Notes: a model not told the origin generated them from the letters alone. DNA of 64,000 bases from Perkinsus olseni (GCA_013115135.1 JABANP010000249.1:7501-71500), one strand, 5' to 3'. Shown: positions 22,692-34,949, numbered from the stretch's first letter. Numbers and translations: made by a program.

Positions 22692-24055
22692 TCATTGGCA
22701 ACCATTAGCCTCATCGAGTTGGTCGCCACTATGATCTGATGATGGGAGCACAACTGGTGGCGGCTCTCTGCAATCACAATCACGTTTATTCCAGAAGGCA
22801 CTCCCATAAGAACCGTAGAGCTCTTCACCTGGATATATATACCTGAAGACCCAGTACATAACACGAGGATGGATGACGTACTACTAGGAGAAATCGCCCA
22901 TCAGCCAGCCCTGCAGTACCTCGTAGCTCTAACGACCAACATCTTGACCCCTGTCGCGATGGAAGACGCTGATGTTGATGGTGTGGGGGTTCTCTTGCAG
23001 CTCCTGGTTGACCTCGGCTCCACCACCGATACGTCGATCGGGAAGAATTCAACATTGTTGAAGGTCGATCCAGATCCGCCCATATTGATCAGTTGACCGA
23101 CATACATTCCCTTCATTAGACAAGCATAAAGGCCGTCGACATACAAAAGCTTATGCATGAGCGGTATACAATGAGAGGATAGCGCTCCACCGAAACTGTC
23201 CTTCATCCAATGCCGCTGAGCCTCGGAAAATAGATGACCCGAATAGAGGGTGATGACTTCATTCTTATAGAAACTTTTCATCGCAAAAACACCCCTGCCA
23301 CCACCAAATATACGAGACCATCTGACTGTCAGCCCCTTGTCATCTCCTAGTGCATATGCCTTCTCCATCAGCAGTTCCAGAGAGCAGGTGCGACCATTGA
23401 GTATCAGTCTAGAACCGTCAGGTTCCAGGGGGTGAAGTTCCCTCCACGGCTGTGGGTAGTAATTGGGCAGCATAGTCCCGCAAACGTCATCGGCATCATC
23501 AGCATATCGACAGTAAGGCAGCTTGTACTCCGAGAACCACTGCTCCTGTTCGGGATGAGGTATCAGACCGCATAGTCTAGCCTTGTCCGGGTGTACAAAG
23601 TACATGTCCTGGCTACCGACCACATCCCTATCCCTCCTATGCCTGCCGTGCGTACATGTGAGCTGCAGTTCAGCATTGGTGGGCGCGCACTCAGCTATCT
23701 CTGCAAGACTCCGTGAATCACCATCAATCCAACCAACGAAGAATCGCATATCCCACCGGATCTTCCCATCCCCCATCGCCTCAGATTTAACTATGACCTT
23801 CCTGGCAAGATACTGCTGCGCCATGTTCCACGAGGCTTGAGAAGCTGCTGAGCTCGAGGTCTCTCCCTGGAAATCTGGTATCGTAAGAGGACAGCTCAAC
23901 TCGGAAGTCGACGTCGTTGACTCCGTAGCATCTTCACGAGGAGGGCTAGCCGGTGGCTCCCCAGCAGAGCGCTTACGCTTCGGCTGCCTTCCTCGACATC
24001 GGGTTGTATTCGTCTCGGACCCTGTCACTGGAGACTGCGGTGAGGGTTTGGACAT
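22692..24055 (-). CDS. SET-domain protein, copy A
   Basis: Two exons (24055-22920 and 22842-22692) splice in phase to 428 residues. A basic Ser/Pro/Arg-rich N-terminus (PKRKRSAGEPP, likely nuclear) precedes a conserved block (YLARKVIV...WDMRFFVGWIDGDSR) that looks chromo- or Tudor-like. The SET domain shows GGRGVFA, ITLYSGHLFSEAQR, then GQLINMGGSGSTFNN in place of the usual NHSxxPN. It ends with PGEELYGSYG supplying the expected catalytic-region Tyr. SET proteins are S-adenosylmethionine-dependent lysine methyltransferases. The divergent NH-motif makes activity uncertain. The neighbour at 24268-25560 is a paralogue with the same intron position. Confidence 0.75.
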
Positions 24056-24267
24056 AGGATAGTAACAGAGCCTAGGATGAACCTGATGAAGCAGATCTAC
24101 TGACCACCGATACCGAGTACTCAAAAAGTTCAGGCCATGGAGAAAACTGTCATCATGGAGTTATTAATGGAAGGTGTCACCGAAACACTTGACCACAGAA
24201 AGGAGGTGCAACCATGTGCATGTTTTAAGCCTCGCCGCTGCTACCGGGTGACGGAGGACGGGCGGAT

Positions 24268-25560
24268 TCACCTAAGGTGGGAGTCACGGGAGTACCAAGA
24301 ATCACATGCATCAGTACCGCTGTAGTCCTCAGACGGTACTATCTGTTCCAATGCAAGGGGCCAGTGTACCGGCGGAGGTTCGAGGCAAACTATATCCTGC
24401 TTGTTCCAGAACGACGCACCATATGAAACGTAGAGCTCTTCACCAGGAAATATGTACCTAAGGAAGAGGGCTATGTTCTGGTCCTAACAACTAGCAACAC
24501 ACCTCGTTGCACGAACCACTACTGCTTTCATCGCTGTTGGGACTCCCTTGGAGCGTCCAAGTCGGCCTCCATTTGTCGTAACATCAACAATGTGGAACTC
24601 ACAGTTATTGAAGTTGCTGCCTCTACCACCCATATTGAGCATCTGTCCAACATACATTCCTTTCATGAGGCAGCTGTGCATACCATCCAAGTAGGATAGC
24701 TTCTGCATCAATGGTATACAATGAGTAGAGAGCTCCCCGCCGCCCTGGTTCTTCATAAATGCTCGCTGAGCTTCGCTGAACATATGTCCCCAATAGAGGC
24801 TAACGAGCTCATGGCGGAAGAAAGGTTTCTCCGCAAAAACGCCTCTACCACCGAAAGGTATTCTGGACTTGCGGATCGAGATGGCGTGCGTATCACCCAC
24901 ACGAAAAGCACTGGCCTTGAGCAAGCCCATGCTGTAGGAGGTACCGTTCACGAAGATACAGTTCTCTGGGAACGGATCTCTCGGGTACGGCCTCTCCGCT
25001 CGTGGCTGCTCATAGGCTTCCTCTAACGACGAATCCAATACCTCGAGCCTCCCGTACCACTCCGCCTGCTGCGGATACGGCTGCAACCCCCGGGCCTGTG
25101 CCTCCTCCAAGTGAACAAAATACACCGCTTTGTAGGGCACGACCTCACGACCACCACCAGTCCGGGTCGAGTTACCCGGTTGACGGCTCCACCGGTCCAT
25201 CTCTGCCTTGGTTGGAGCACAGCCGGAGACTTCAGCCAGCTGTCTTTCGTCATCAAGCCAGCGTATAAAAAATCTGGCCTCCCAATCGATGTAGTCTATC
25301 AATACCAGTTCAGACTCCACAACAACTATGACCTTCCGAGCCAGATATTCTTTTTTGAATTCAATGTACTCGTCCTCGACCGATACAAGAGAAGCCATGC
25401 TTCCTGATGATAATCCCGATTCACAGGAATTTCTCTTAGGCTTCAAGGGCGGTAGGGATGAAGATGCGGACGGATCAGTCGCCAGGCGTTTCGTGCTCAG
25501 CGAAGCTGTTCTGCGGCGCACTGGGGGTGACACATTAAGCTCCTGATGATAGCATCGCAT
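24268..25560 (-). CDS. SET-domain protein, copy B (tandem paralogue)
   Basis: Two exons (25560-24503 and 24457-24268) splice in phase to 415 residues. Organisation is the same as copy A: a Ser/Pro/Lys-rich N-terminus, EYLARKVIVVVESE with WEARFFIRWLDDERQLAE, then GGRGVFAEKPF, VSLYWGHMFSEAQRAF, GQMLNMGGRGSNFNN and PGEELYVSYGASFW. The single intron interrupts the Arg codon of RATR|YI in both genes, so the pair arose by tandem duplication of an already intron-bearing gene. The two differ considerably in the region between the chromo-like and SET blocks. Probable lysine methyltransferase; substrate unknown. The ATG at 25560 is the first in frame. Confidence 0.75.
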
Positions 25561-25802
25561 TATAGCGCGATACCCGGGGTATCACCTTATCCATCTCATG
25601 ATCCGCGTCCGCCGAAGATGTGTGATGCAAACTCATATGCAAAGTTTAATTAGCGTGATGAATAAAAAACTGTACATACTTTTTCGGTGGCCCAGCCAAC
25701 TCGACACCCAAAAGTATGCTGTAGAAATCCTGTACTTCTCACGAGGAGAGCCATGTTATAGCATGGGGCTTCGTCACACCGTGATGGCCACCTTACTCCT
25801 AT

Positions 25803-27512
25803 CTAGTGGTAGCTAAGCAGCTCGTATGAGTCTCGGAGGTACTGACGTACCGCACCTAGTATTATGACCCTTCCAGGGACGCAATAGGATACGGGTACTA
25901 CATGATAAACCTTAATCTGGTGCAGCAAAGCTGGAGTCCATATCGCGGGTTCCCCATCCAGGGGGTCTAGCCGTGTACTCCTATTGTGCAACTCCCTGCG
26001 CGGTAAGAACCCAAGTTGGCCGTATCTGGACTCATTCGGCTGACCGTTTAGTACTCGTGAATGAACTACGTATTATCGCCGCAGACGAAGGTCTCTCCGG
26101 AGGCATCCAGAAATATAGAGTGCATAGCCGCAGCCGAACACATTACGATATTCCTTCCATCCTACATCATAGCTCTGTACACAGACCGAACACGCACAAT
26201 AGCAGCCCCGGTACCTTATGGCTGAGCGGTGGCACAACTGACGGGCTACATCGAGTCACATCACGACCTTCGCTGTTACGGCCTACTCCAAGCTGTCCTA
26301 GAGCGTTCGAGCCGAAGGACACCACCTGATCACCGAACAATGAAGCCGCAGACCGGGCCAGTATCGCCACTCACAACACGCCCCCAGGATATCGCCATGA
26401 TAGTATGTTCTCCGCCTGCAGCTATCGAGGTCACAAAGTATCTGCTTCTACAATAATCATTAACGGCTGCTTTCAACTATCCTCCACCCGGAAGGCGAGC
26501 TTGTTTCAGTATTGATGCTGCCCCTCGAACCTATTGGAGACACGGAACACCGACAGGTCCTACCATACCTTACTCTCCAGCCTATTCCTGAACCTGAGAG
26601 CATGAACAACGACCATAGACCCACCAGTGCTGGCGTACTACATTTGTATTTCCTCCACTTCTCCGGGTATGAACTGATCATGCACACCACCGATACCGAG
26701 TTGACCACTGGAGTTTGCACCCCAAGCGTACCTACGGAGGCTGGTCGCCACAAGTGACCGATACATCTCACTACTACACTCTCTCTGGCGGCGTCGGCAC
26801 GGAGTCACCCAGCCCGGATCGCTGGATGGCTCCCCATCCCCCTCTCCTAGAAAGGCAACGGATAGGTGAAACTGTGCACAACACGAGTGAACGGTTGAGT
26901 GACGCTCAATTTATTGAGCAAGTTCAAACGGAACGGAGATGTTGTGCAAAGTGCAGGAAAGGAAAGGGGAACGACGGGAGAATTTGACCAGTCGAGCTCG
27001 TGGGTGACGATGCAACTTGTACGACATATACCCTACCCGCGAGTCCCCACACTACCCTCGGTACTCCATTCTAATACTACTCTCTCATGAGTTTCACCAT
27101 GTCGGGTGTTTCCTTCATTCTCACGCCCTTCACTCCGCCTCTTTCAATCACATCAGCACTCACGAAATCTCCGGTGTCAGGCCGCATACCTCAGTGTCAG
27201 CTAAGTTTCAACAACCACACTTCTCCACAACCTACCGAGTTGACCCCATCTATTGCTCCCCCAGGCATATACCCTTCCTTGCGCAGTCATGGCAAAACTT
27301 GAATCGCCACCGGTTTCCACCTGACCCTCCACAATGAGGTTATCATCAGAGACTTTGTTTCCCACCTGTATGCAGTCTTTCCCACGCAAAACATCCACAG
27401 TCATCACATGGCTGGCCTTCTGTCGACAACCGGATGACACTTCAGCCAACGACTCTCGCATAACACCAAGCTGACCGTAGTTATTATCGCCGAAAGTGAG
27501 GATGACTACCAT
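25803..27512 (-). CDS. RCC1-repeat protein
   Basis: At least five RCC1-type blades are visible on minus-strand exons: GDNNYGQLG (about 27.48 kb, just after ATG 27512), VYAWGSNRWGQLG (about 27.24 kb), RYAWGANSSGQLG (about 26.71 kb), VVSFGSNALGQLG (about 26.34 kb) and SRYGQLGF (about 26.03 kb). These are the hallmark G-x-N-x-x-G-Q-L-G turns of the seven-bladed propeller found in RCC1, HERC and related proteins. No N-terminal BTB or HECT domain is seen. Exon borders were not all resolved. Possible roles are Ran guanine-nucleotide exchange or a general protein-interaction propeller. I cannot decide between them. Confidence 0.7.
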
Positions 27513-27589
27513 GGCCACTTCAAGCTGGGAACACATTATATGGGTTCATACCGCTATGAATATTGGGCAATATTCCTCGATCAATGCAT

Positions 27590-28831
27590 GCAAGCCCCAA
27601 GGAGTGCACACCGCGGGGAGTGCTGACGGTGTGCGTCTGCCAAGGAGAATGGGCCGGCAATCGTTCGGTCAAGAATCACCTCCAGCTCCGTAGCACCTTG
27701 AGGAGAGGCCGGATTATATTTCTGTCTATTTGGCGAGGTCTTATCTGAGGACGTCGTCGACGAGGGGTCGGGAAAAAACTGGACCTGAATGCCTCTTAGA
27801 TGGTGATCCTCCTCCCACATCAGACAGTGCCCGCATGACACCAAGGCTGGTAGCTTGTAGCATTGCAGACTTCGATAATGATCGTGCGACCTACACGACA
27901 GGAATATCGCTTGGAAGGCACATGTTCATCTGCCTTTACGTTAATCTTATCCCTCAAAGATCTACGGACCACCATATTACGACGTAGGCTACGGATGGCC
28001 CGCTTCTTAGCAGCGTATCTGGAATGAATCATCTGTTCTGAACGGGGGTCACCTAGCGCAGGAGGAGCTGAATACACGGCGTGCTCTTTGGCCAGTAAGA
28101 GCCGCATGCCATGTCCTTCGGCTGCGTCCACAGCATTATCGGCGGCCGATAGTATCTACAAATCGCGCTCACCCCCAATCGTCAACGATACTGCTAGGGC
28201 TACAATATCTCTGATCTTGTGAAGCATTTCCATTCTACCCTGCACCTGTACACGGCGTCCAGATTGCTGTTTCTTCATCGCCTTTACCACAAGAGATACC
28301 TAGTTGATATACCGGGCTCAAGCTTCGAGCAGGTAGTGAGTGATCACGAACTATACCGCCAGCTTCCATGCTGCCGTTGCTGACGGTCGTGGATCCCACA
28401 CATGATGGGTCAACTTCGCACGGGCAGCTGCTCGGAGAATCTCGCGGACCTACTTATCGTGTTCGTAAGTCTCCGAGTCACGTAGCTCGCACATTGTTTC
28501 CATGATGTATACTGGTCTCCAGTAGCAGCAACTGATAATCATCAACACTCATCTTATACAAGAAGTCCAATAATGCCCGCTTCTGCGGTTCTCTCAAAGC
28601 CTGAACGAGGGATGCGAGAGGTATAGCCTGGTGGATGGCAGTACCCTACGCTCGGCTGATGAAATTTCAGCTCCTGGGTCAGCTTCAGGAGATATCTACA
28701 AAGCCCTCAGGGATTAGACAGTTGTTGTCAAAACAAACTACCGTCTCGTGAAAATCTTCCACAGTGCATGCCTGCAGAAGAGAACTACTACAATTCCTAA
28801 TACGGCCACTATCAACTGGAACCTGAGCCAT
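27590..28831 (-). CDS. Unidentified helical protein with basic C-terminus
   Basis: ATG 28831 begins MAQVPVDSGRIRNCSSSL. Later exons carry EPQKRALLDFLYKMSVDDYQ (about 28.58 kb), VREILRAAARAKLTHH (about 28.43 kb), EMLHKIRDIVALAVSL (about 28.22 kb) and a basic segment AAKKRAIRSLRRNM (about 28.0 kb). The last is followed by a Ser/Pro-rich tail near 27.75-27.6 kb. The amphipathic helices suggest an alpha-solenoid or coiled-coil protein. Several consensus donors (GTGAGC, GTAGAT) separate the pieces. No family is recognised and exon joins are approximate. Confidence 0.4.
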
Positions 28832-28876
28832 GATTATACAGAACCCTTCCCGCCCCTACAGCCGATCCACAGGCTT

Positions 28877-29098
28877 TCAGTCTACTTGGTAATGGAAGTA
28901 TTGAAATAGAGGGCATCCAGGCATAGCACTGGTACTATTTCCAGAACCTACTATATTGTTGATGATACTACCACTCAAGGACGGCACGACCCACTGGCCT
29001 AGCGCTCCAGGTATGCACCGCAGAACCTTGATCGAAGAGGGACCGGGCCGTTGACCATGGCGATAGTAAATACGATACGCCGAAGACGCCCTGTTCAT
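28877..29098 (-). CDS. Short ORF, uncertain
   Basis: A 73-codon ATG-started frame lies immediately downstream of the secreted/membrane gene on the same strand. Composition is unremarkable and no motif is visible. It could be a small gene, or part of the 3' UTR of the upstream gene. Confidence 0.2.
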   Translation of the reverse strand: MNRASSAYRIYYRHGQRPGPSSIKVLRCIPGALGQWVVPSLSGSIINNIVGSGNSTSAMPGCPLFQYFHYQVD

Positions 29099-29107
29099 AT
29101 ACTAAGG

Positions 29108-30405
29108 TTATGCATCATCGCTGAAGAGCAAGCCTCTCACGCATATAACAATGATGAGAGCAGTTGTAGACCCAGAGGTGGATGTTGATACGAAGTCAGC
29201 AGCCCCTCCAACAGTGATAGTATCAAGCTGATCTGGTGTCTCGGGTGGCATCAAGCCAAATCTAAGATATTCTCCCCTCCAGCGGGCCAGTGCCACTTCA
29301 CTTATTACTTTAATGTATCCCGCCCCATATGATCGGCGATCCAGCTCATCAATGATGCCAACGGTAAGAGATAAGTGAAATCGGACATCAACTGACCTCA
29401 CACGCTGATGTCGGTCTGCCCGAGGCGTCGATAAATAATCTACCAGGAGATCTTTCGTTCCTAGAGGCCCGACTCCATGCAATTCGACATCGGCCAGGCC
29501 GGAGTCGAATATAACCTCGCAACAGCATACAAAGCACGACGACCCCACGCAACCTACGTCCAACCTGTAGAGTATGGGTCCCGGGAACTTCGAGAATCTA
29601 TGCTTCCTCGGGGCTGAGGTTGTGACCCATAAACCTATTCTACCACCGCTGGGAATTCTGAGGCCTTCGCAACAGTAGTTACTCTCGTCCATTGGAGCTG
29701 GGTCCGGCTCCGATGCACCCTCTGAGGCTCGTGTGAAGCTATGCTTGACAAAAGCACTCCTCATTGTGAGCAGTGCTCTGCCGCCTAGAAACCTGCTCTC
29801 GCCAAACTCAGCTTTCGGAGATCCGTTTTGTTGGAAGGCATACATCAAGTGCTTGGTGCCGAATCCTCCGTTGGCCATGTCGCTCGATTCCCCGGCGAAG
29901 TATAAGACCTTGCTACAACGATCAATTGGATGAGAATTCTTGTCTGCACCTTCTCACCATGAGGAGCACAAGCACTACATACAACTTGGCCAACGAATAT
30001 TGGGTGTCACGTCGTACTGGACCGTCTACTACAACTGGATCTATAACTACTTCATGACTACAGGCTGTCGCTTCTTCTGTCTTACATATTATAGCGCTCA
30101 GCAAGGGATCGAGGGTGCACAAGGCTACACAGTCGGTGAGTGTGAGACCATCCTTCAGCGATAAGAGGGCCAATATCTAATTACTAACCCGGAAATCCCC
30201 ACCCGTTCACTACAGTACTACGTGTGAGGTCACTCCAGCTAGCGCTATGGCTGGTAGATGCGATAGAGGACTGAATTGATTCACCTGAGACCGAGTAGCG
30301 ACAAGTACTAATCCCCACTGAACCCACCAAGACTACCTCTTGGTCACGCCCGACGTACAACCTTGCCACCATGGACGCTACTGCTAACCAAGGCCAAATA
30401 GTCAT
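29108..30405 (-). CDS. Secreted/type I membrane Cys-containing protein, unidentified
   Basis: ATG 30405 gives a signal peptide (MTIWPWLAVASMVARLYVG). A Cys-bearing exon follows near 30.1 kb (TDCVALCTLDPLLSAIICK). A long open exon then runs from ~29.91 to 29.11 kb, starting KVLYFAGESSDMANGGFG. It holds a cysteine-rich stretch (CVGSSCFVCCCEVIF) and a final hydrophobic segment (TTALIIVICVRGLLF), suggesting a membrane anchor with a short tail. The intron between the second and third exons is GTTGTATG...TTGTAG. The large extracellular-type domain is not recognised. A surface or secretory-pathway protein of a lineage-restricted family is plausible. Confidence 0.5.
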
Positions 30406-30478
30406 GACATAAACATAAGAGACCCATATGTTCTTGTATCTGTTCCAAGATTCCGCTCATCACAAAGTGTGTAGCTCC

Positions 30479-31270
30479 TTATGCATACACAAACCAACCC
30501 ATCATCCACAGGATACCGAATACCCCTATAAGGGCCGTGTTGGACACAAGTGCGGCCATTCTCGGACAAGGTATCGCCATAAGCATCGACCTCATCTGCG
30601 TGGGAATGAACTCGGCATGGTTCACCCCTCGCAGCTTACCGATACTGCAAATGGTACTAGAGCAGCTACAGCTAGTAATAGCATGAAATTGGTGATATTC
30701 CAGTACCTAGGTTACCCGTTGACCGTCCGAGCCTGCTTAGCTATTACGTTTGGAGCGCTTTAGCACAGCATAACATAGTCCAGGGGCTCGACACTAGATG
30801 CATGAAATTAACCTAAATCTGCCGAGTGCCGACGATCAGGTATCATTCCGTATTACGAAGTACTGTCGCTTCTCGAAATCCGATAATCGAACAGTGAGTA
30901 GCCCTGCCAGGACGGCCGTGAATCTGAATTGCCAATCTCAGGCTAGGCGATTTAGACGCAGTAACAACCTTTGAGAAGCTTTCGATATGGCCCGAGCAGT
31001 TCTGACTCCGACACTCGACAGAAACAAAACCTGACTCTCGGCGACTGCGACCTTGTCATCACGGTTGGTGATGCCTGGAGTTCGAAGTTGCATGGGAAAT
31101 CAAACGATCAACTTCCGTCAGCCGACTTGACGACCTAAATGTTGCTACAGAGGCGCGCGCAGTCAACATGAAGGTAGCGCTCGCCCTATATCGTGTCATC
31201 GTGACACATCTGTCTACCAATGCACACAGTATGCCAGCTAACAACGCTAAACCAGCGGGTGGTCGACAGG
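30479..31270 (-). CDS. Multi-pass membrane protein, partial model
   Basis: The last exons encode hydrophobic segments NFMLLLAVAALVPFAVS (about 30.68 kb, ending at a GTAAGC donor) and, after a 43-base intron, MRSMLMAIPCPRMAALVS with a final TM ending WFVYA and a TAA (30479-30481). An upstream segment (MLAGILCALVDR, about 31.2 kb) may be another membrane span. The MRSM..AIP text is loosely like a transporter (MFS-type) loop, but I cannot confirm the family. Confidence 0.35.
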
Positions 31271-31339
31271 TGTGATAAGCTACCGGCGAGCCGTATCAGT
31301 CTTCCAAATCATTTGGATCCAAATCCCTCAGAGTCACTG

Positions 31340-31374
31340 AAAGCATTCAGACAGCAAACCTGTCTGAATGCTTT
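31340..31374. other. Perfect 15-bp inverted repeat (hairpin)
   Basis: AAAGCATTCAGACAG (31340-31354) and CTGTCTGAATGCTTT (31360-31374) are exact reverse complements around a 5-base loop. This would be a very stable stem-loop in RNA, or a cruciform site in DNA. It lies outside any exon I can support. It could be a fossil of a foldback element or a regulatory RNA hairpin. Confidence 0.75.
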
Positions 31375-32434
31375 GTTTGCCCTTTTCAAGTCGGCACCCT
31401 GTATGTTCGTGTACCAGACCGGAGGTTACTCGACGAGTGATTTGCTGATTGACACACTACGTTTGACTCGACGCGACAAGTGCCAATGACGATAAGAACA
31501 ATGACCTGAGGAAGTTCATTTGTTTCTTACCGCACCGGCGAACTTTAGGTCTATGGGCCAGATCACCCTGGGAGTAGTAGTATCGATGATTGAGCTCGCT
31601 CTGCCTCAAGCTCACGCTCCGGAGCCGTGCACATCATGCATGATAAATGCTCAGCTCAGATTATCATCACATTGGCGTTCCACTCAGCAATCCCAATCTA
31701 TCGTGACTGGGAAGAATGAATGTAGAGAACCGGGAGTGAGCTGATGCTCCTAATCTAAGCTGCAAGCACATCGGCGGCGCAACCACTCCTATACGCACAA
31801 TAGTGTGGGGCGTGTAGAACATAGTCAATAACTCATTTCCGATATCATACTAGTTCAGCATGTACCACTGACACACGAGCTCTTGGCAGCATCACAAATG
31901 AGCAATCTGCCGGGAATATGGGAATCATGGGATGTTGATGCACGGCTGGCAATTTACAACCACGACAAGATCCTAACTAGTACATTGACAAAACCTCAAG
32001 CTTCTCTCCTCCAGCCTTTCTACTCAAACCTCTATCCGACGGTGGAATGCTTTTATCATAGTCGTTCTTGGAAAAACGGGCTATGAGCCCGAGCCGAATT
32101 ATTACGGCTGTGAATTGTTGGCGAGCTTCCTACTCGCCCATACTGAAGTATATCTGTCCCAGCGGGCATGATTACTTGAAGGCAACACTTTAAAGAGCTA
32201 TCCATACTCACACCCTATACCTATGCCTCGCTTAGAGGTGAACAAGTAGTGAGGGGTGATAAGACGGCGGCAAACTATCTAGTTCCTCGAAATCCCCCAC
32301 CTTATGATTCGGCAACACGAATCCACAGACTTATTCATCGACAGAGACCAGCAAATCAGAATTGTGTCGGTAGTGCTATCGTTCGTATCGACATCACCGC
32401 CAATGATAGGTTTAATCAAACGCCGAATAGCATG
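31375..32434. other. No recognisable gene
   Basis: Only short, motif-free frames are seen on either strand (for example 31883-32086 plus). I cannot support a gene. The 3' end of the RRM gene may extend into the right-hand part. Confidence 0.35.
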
Positions 32435-32932
32435 CTATTCTCGAACCCTCATTGGCCAATAGAAAAAAGATGGATCTACATTAGGCAAGACGTGTATAGG
32501 ATGGTCGTGCAGAACATACCCCGACAAAGCAACCGCTCTGGCGACAGAGCTGATATCGACAAACTGGACGTATCCAAAGCCACGAGTCCGACCAGTCTCA
32601 GCTATTGTCGGGACATGCGCCTCTATAACAGTACCACAATGAGAAAACACTCCCAGCAATGTTTCAGAACTTGTGTGTTGGGGCAGGTTTGTCACAAACA
32701 CCGACGAATTCCCCCACTTAGACCAGGACATCAGCTTAGGCCTAAATCTTTTTGATCTCGGCTCCCGGTATGATTCTTGTGAGATAATATGCTCATCGTT
32801 CGCATCACTATCTGATTCTCGATCCTCATCCGTTGTAGATTCCACATCCATGAAAGTATCTGCGGCAGAAGGACGACCGATCATCGGGTTTGGATCTCCT
32901 AGGCTGTACTCGCTTACCAACGAGCATTTCAT
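32435..32932 (-). CDS. RRM-type RNA-binding protein (possibly 5'-incomplete)
   Basis: The exon carries a complete RRM core: RNP2 as VFVTNLP, a loop TSSETLLGVFSHCGTV, then RNP1 as RGFGYVQF and the final strand IHVLPNVDPS. An acidic Asp/Glu/Ser stretch (about 20 residues) and a basic patch (RSKRFRPK) lie before the domain. ATG 32932 is in frame. Another acceptable start (ATG 33420, MEDTVKVLVDYKDDSS) begins an upstream exon with a GTAGTATA donor that may belong to the same gene. Single-RRM proteins of this size act in nucleolar or mRNA processing. The exact family is not resolved. Confidence 0.7.
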   Translation of the reverse strand: MKCSLVSEYSLGDPNPMIGRPSAADTFMDVESTTDEDRESDSDANDEHIISQESYREPRSKRFRPKLMSWSKWGNSSVFVTNLPQHTSSETLLGVFSHCGTVIEAHVPTIAETGRTRGFGYVQFVDISSVARAVALSGYVLHDHPIHVLPNVDPSFFYWPMRVRE

Positions 32933-33060
32933 CAAAGCCTCGCTTCGTCATGATGTGGCATGCAAGTTTCTAACAACTGCTAACAGTGGTCCATGGTCTA
33001 CGAACATCAGATCAAGAGAGACCGACAGCGTGAATAACGCAACGCATGAGGAATCAAGTC

Positions 33061-33420
33061 TTAGAACGAGCAGCATGTAGTTGCATGTGGGTGGCATCGA
33101 GAAAATTTATACAAATCATCAAGATGGCATTGTCCGCCTACGTCGGATCGACCGCTTCTGAACAGCCTATGATAAGAGTCAAACTGTTGAGCACCCACCT
33201 TCCTCTCGAGAGGTCGTAGTGATTTACCAACTATTTTGAGTACAGAGTACTGGACCAGAGGACGTGGGATGCATTTAGTCGAACGGTAGCAAAGCTTCCA
33301 GAATCCTGATGAACGCAGCTGGGAGAAATTCTTCCGAACACGGAGTGGGTGGCATATACTACCAGTAGGCGCCGAAGAGTCGTCTTTATAATCAACTAGC
33401 ACCTTAACCGTGTCTTCCAT
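33061..33420 (-). CDS. Candidate 5' exons upstream of the RRM gene
   Basis: ATG 33420 opens a short exon ending at SSAPT|GTAGTATATG, with an acceptor (TCTCCCAG) 44 bases on leading to AAFIRILEALLPF. Further splicing is unclear. Either the N-terminal part of the RRM protein or a separate small gene. Confidence 0.3.
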   Translation of the reverse strand: MEDTVKVLVDYKDDSSAPTGSICHPLRVRKNFSQLRSSGFWKLCYRSTKCIPRPLVQYSVLKIVGKSLRPLERKVGAQQFDSYHRLFRSGRSDVGGQCHLDDLYKFSRCHPHATTCCSF

Positions 33421-33810
33421 GACAGCTTTTGTTAGAACTTCTGTAACCTAGCTCGGCTCCTCGCCAGCCTAGCCATCACCTCGTGCAAATACTCCTCACC
33501 TTGGTACTGTATTCCATAGCCGGTGATGAGCTAACTTCAATCAACCAAGCACGGATGTCAGGCTGCGTGCTGGATCTACCTTTCCCTTTCCCGATCACTG
33601 GGTACCATTGATCTTAGAAGACAGATGTAGGACGAGCTAGGGGCGAGAACTACTTTCGTCTCGCATTGGGTCATCGGATATCATAAAGTCGTAGCCAAGG
33701 AGCTCACAGCTGCCCTTGCGCTGCTCGATATTATCAAATACACACCACAACGAAGACACTATGATCTCTTCGATCTGAAATAGTGACGAGGAGAGATGAC
33801 ATACGACCGC

Positions 33811-34949
33811 TCAGAGTAGAACCTGTGGCTGCAGATGCTCCGACCATATGTCGATACACGGTTGGGAGGAGCTCACGACTCCATCTCTCCTGTCAGCTGC
33901 CGCACTCGAGATAAGACTCTCAGAAGCAAAGTGCCTTGGTACCTCCTTCCGGACTATCTCCCTCCTCGCCACAATCCAGGCCAGTTGCGTTGAAGCCAAG
34001 GCGTCGAGTGCGCCTCGTTCGTGCCTGACCCTCCGGCTTGAACAATAGTTAACTACTCCATGCCACTCACAGCAGGCATTATGAAGATGTCGCTGGAAGT
34101 CGTGTAAGAACCACATAAAACCATCGGAGCCTTCTATCTCCTCGCTAGAAAGGTGGAACTCTGGGTGGTCCTTCACTATACTGTTGTTAACCATATGGAC
34201 GAACTTATCATCACACCGAAGCGTTGCGTCGTATCTTAGTCATCATTCCAAACAGTAGAAGTCGCTGGAGACTGACTTTTCGCTGGCGAAACGTACGTAG
34301 GGCCTCTGCCATATCCAGACGGACAAAGGATTCCAATCAGTCACCAATACCCACACTCTTATGTCAAACTTATACCCCATGATGAGCAGTGGTCGTTCGA
34401 TGTACTTCTGGACCACCTACAGACAGAACATAGAAGCGATGAAAACAAACCCCGGCGCTTCGCAAGACGCTCATCGAGCACGAGAGAGCGATCTGCAGGA
34501 CTCCCACCCATTGCTCCATGTCTGCTGCTGCTGACCCATCGCTATCATCGCTACATCCGCATCTACTGAGGATTTCGTGGAGACATCTCATCATTTGGAT
34601 CCCTCTTCCTCTAGATTTGCCACCAGGCTTCATCTGTTACTCGCTCGGACAATGACCGCTGGAGAGTGCGTCTTACTATCCAAGCATTATAGAAACCATC
34701 AACGTGGGCAGCCTGCGTCGAAGAAGAGTACAAGTGGGTCAGCACTCTGACGATAGGCCACTGCCGTGTATAGAAATCAGAGGTCAGTTGTTGACAGTAC
34801 CGTTGAGCCTCTGCTATAGTCCATCGCCCGAAAGGCTTTTCCCTGTAGTGACTAGCACTGACATAACGAGCGCAGGAAGCTACATCAGCTGCAGAACCGC
34901 GAATACACGACGATGCCGCCTGGGAGAACAAATATCTAATCTCACCTAG
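33811..34949 (-). CDS. Unidentified exon cluster
   Basis: Several minus-strand open segments have coding texture: [18 protein letters not shown] (about 34.83 kb), [18 protein letters not shown] (about 34.13 kb) and [18 protein letters not shown] (about 33.98 kb). Helix-rich and soluble, with no motif I recognise. Whether these form one gene or two is not clear. Confidence 0.3.
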
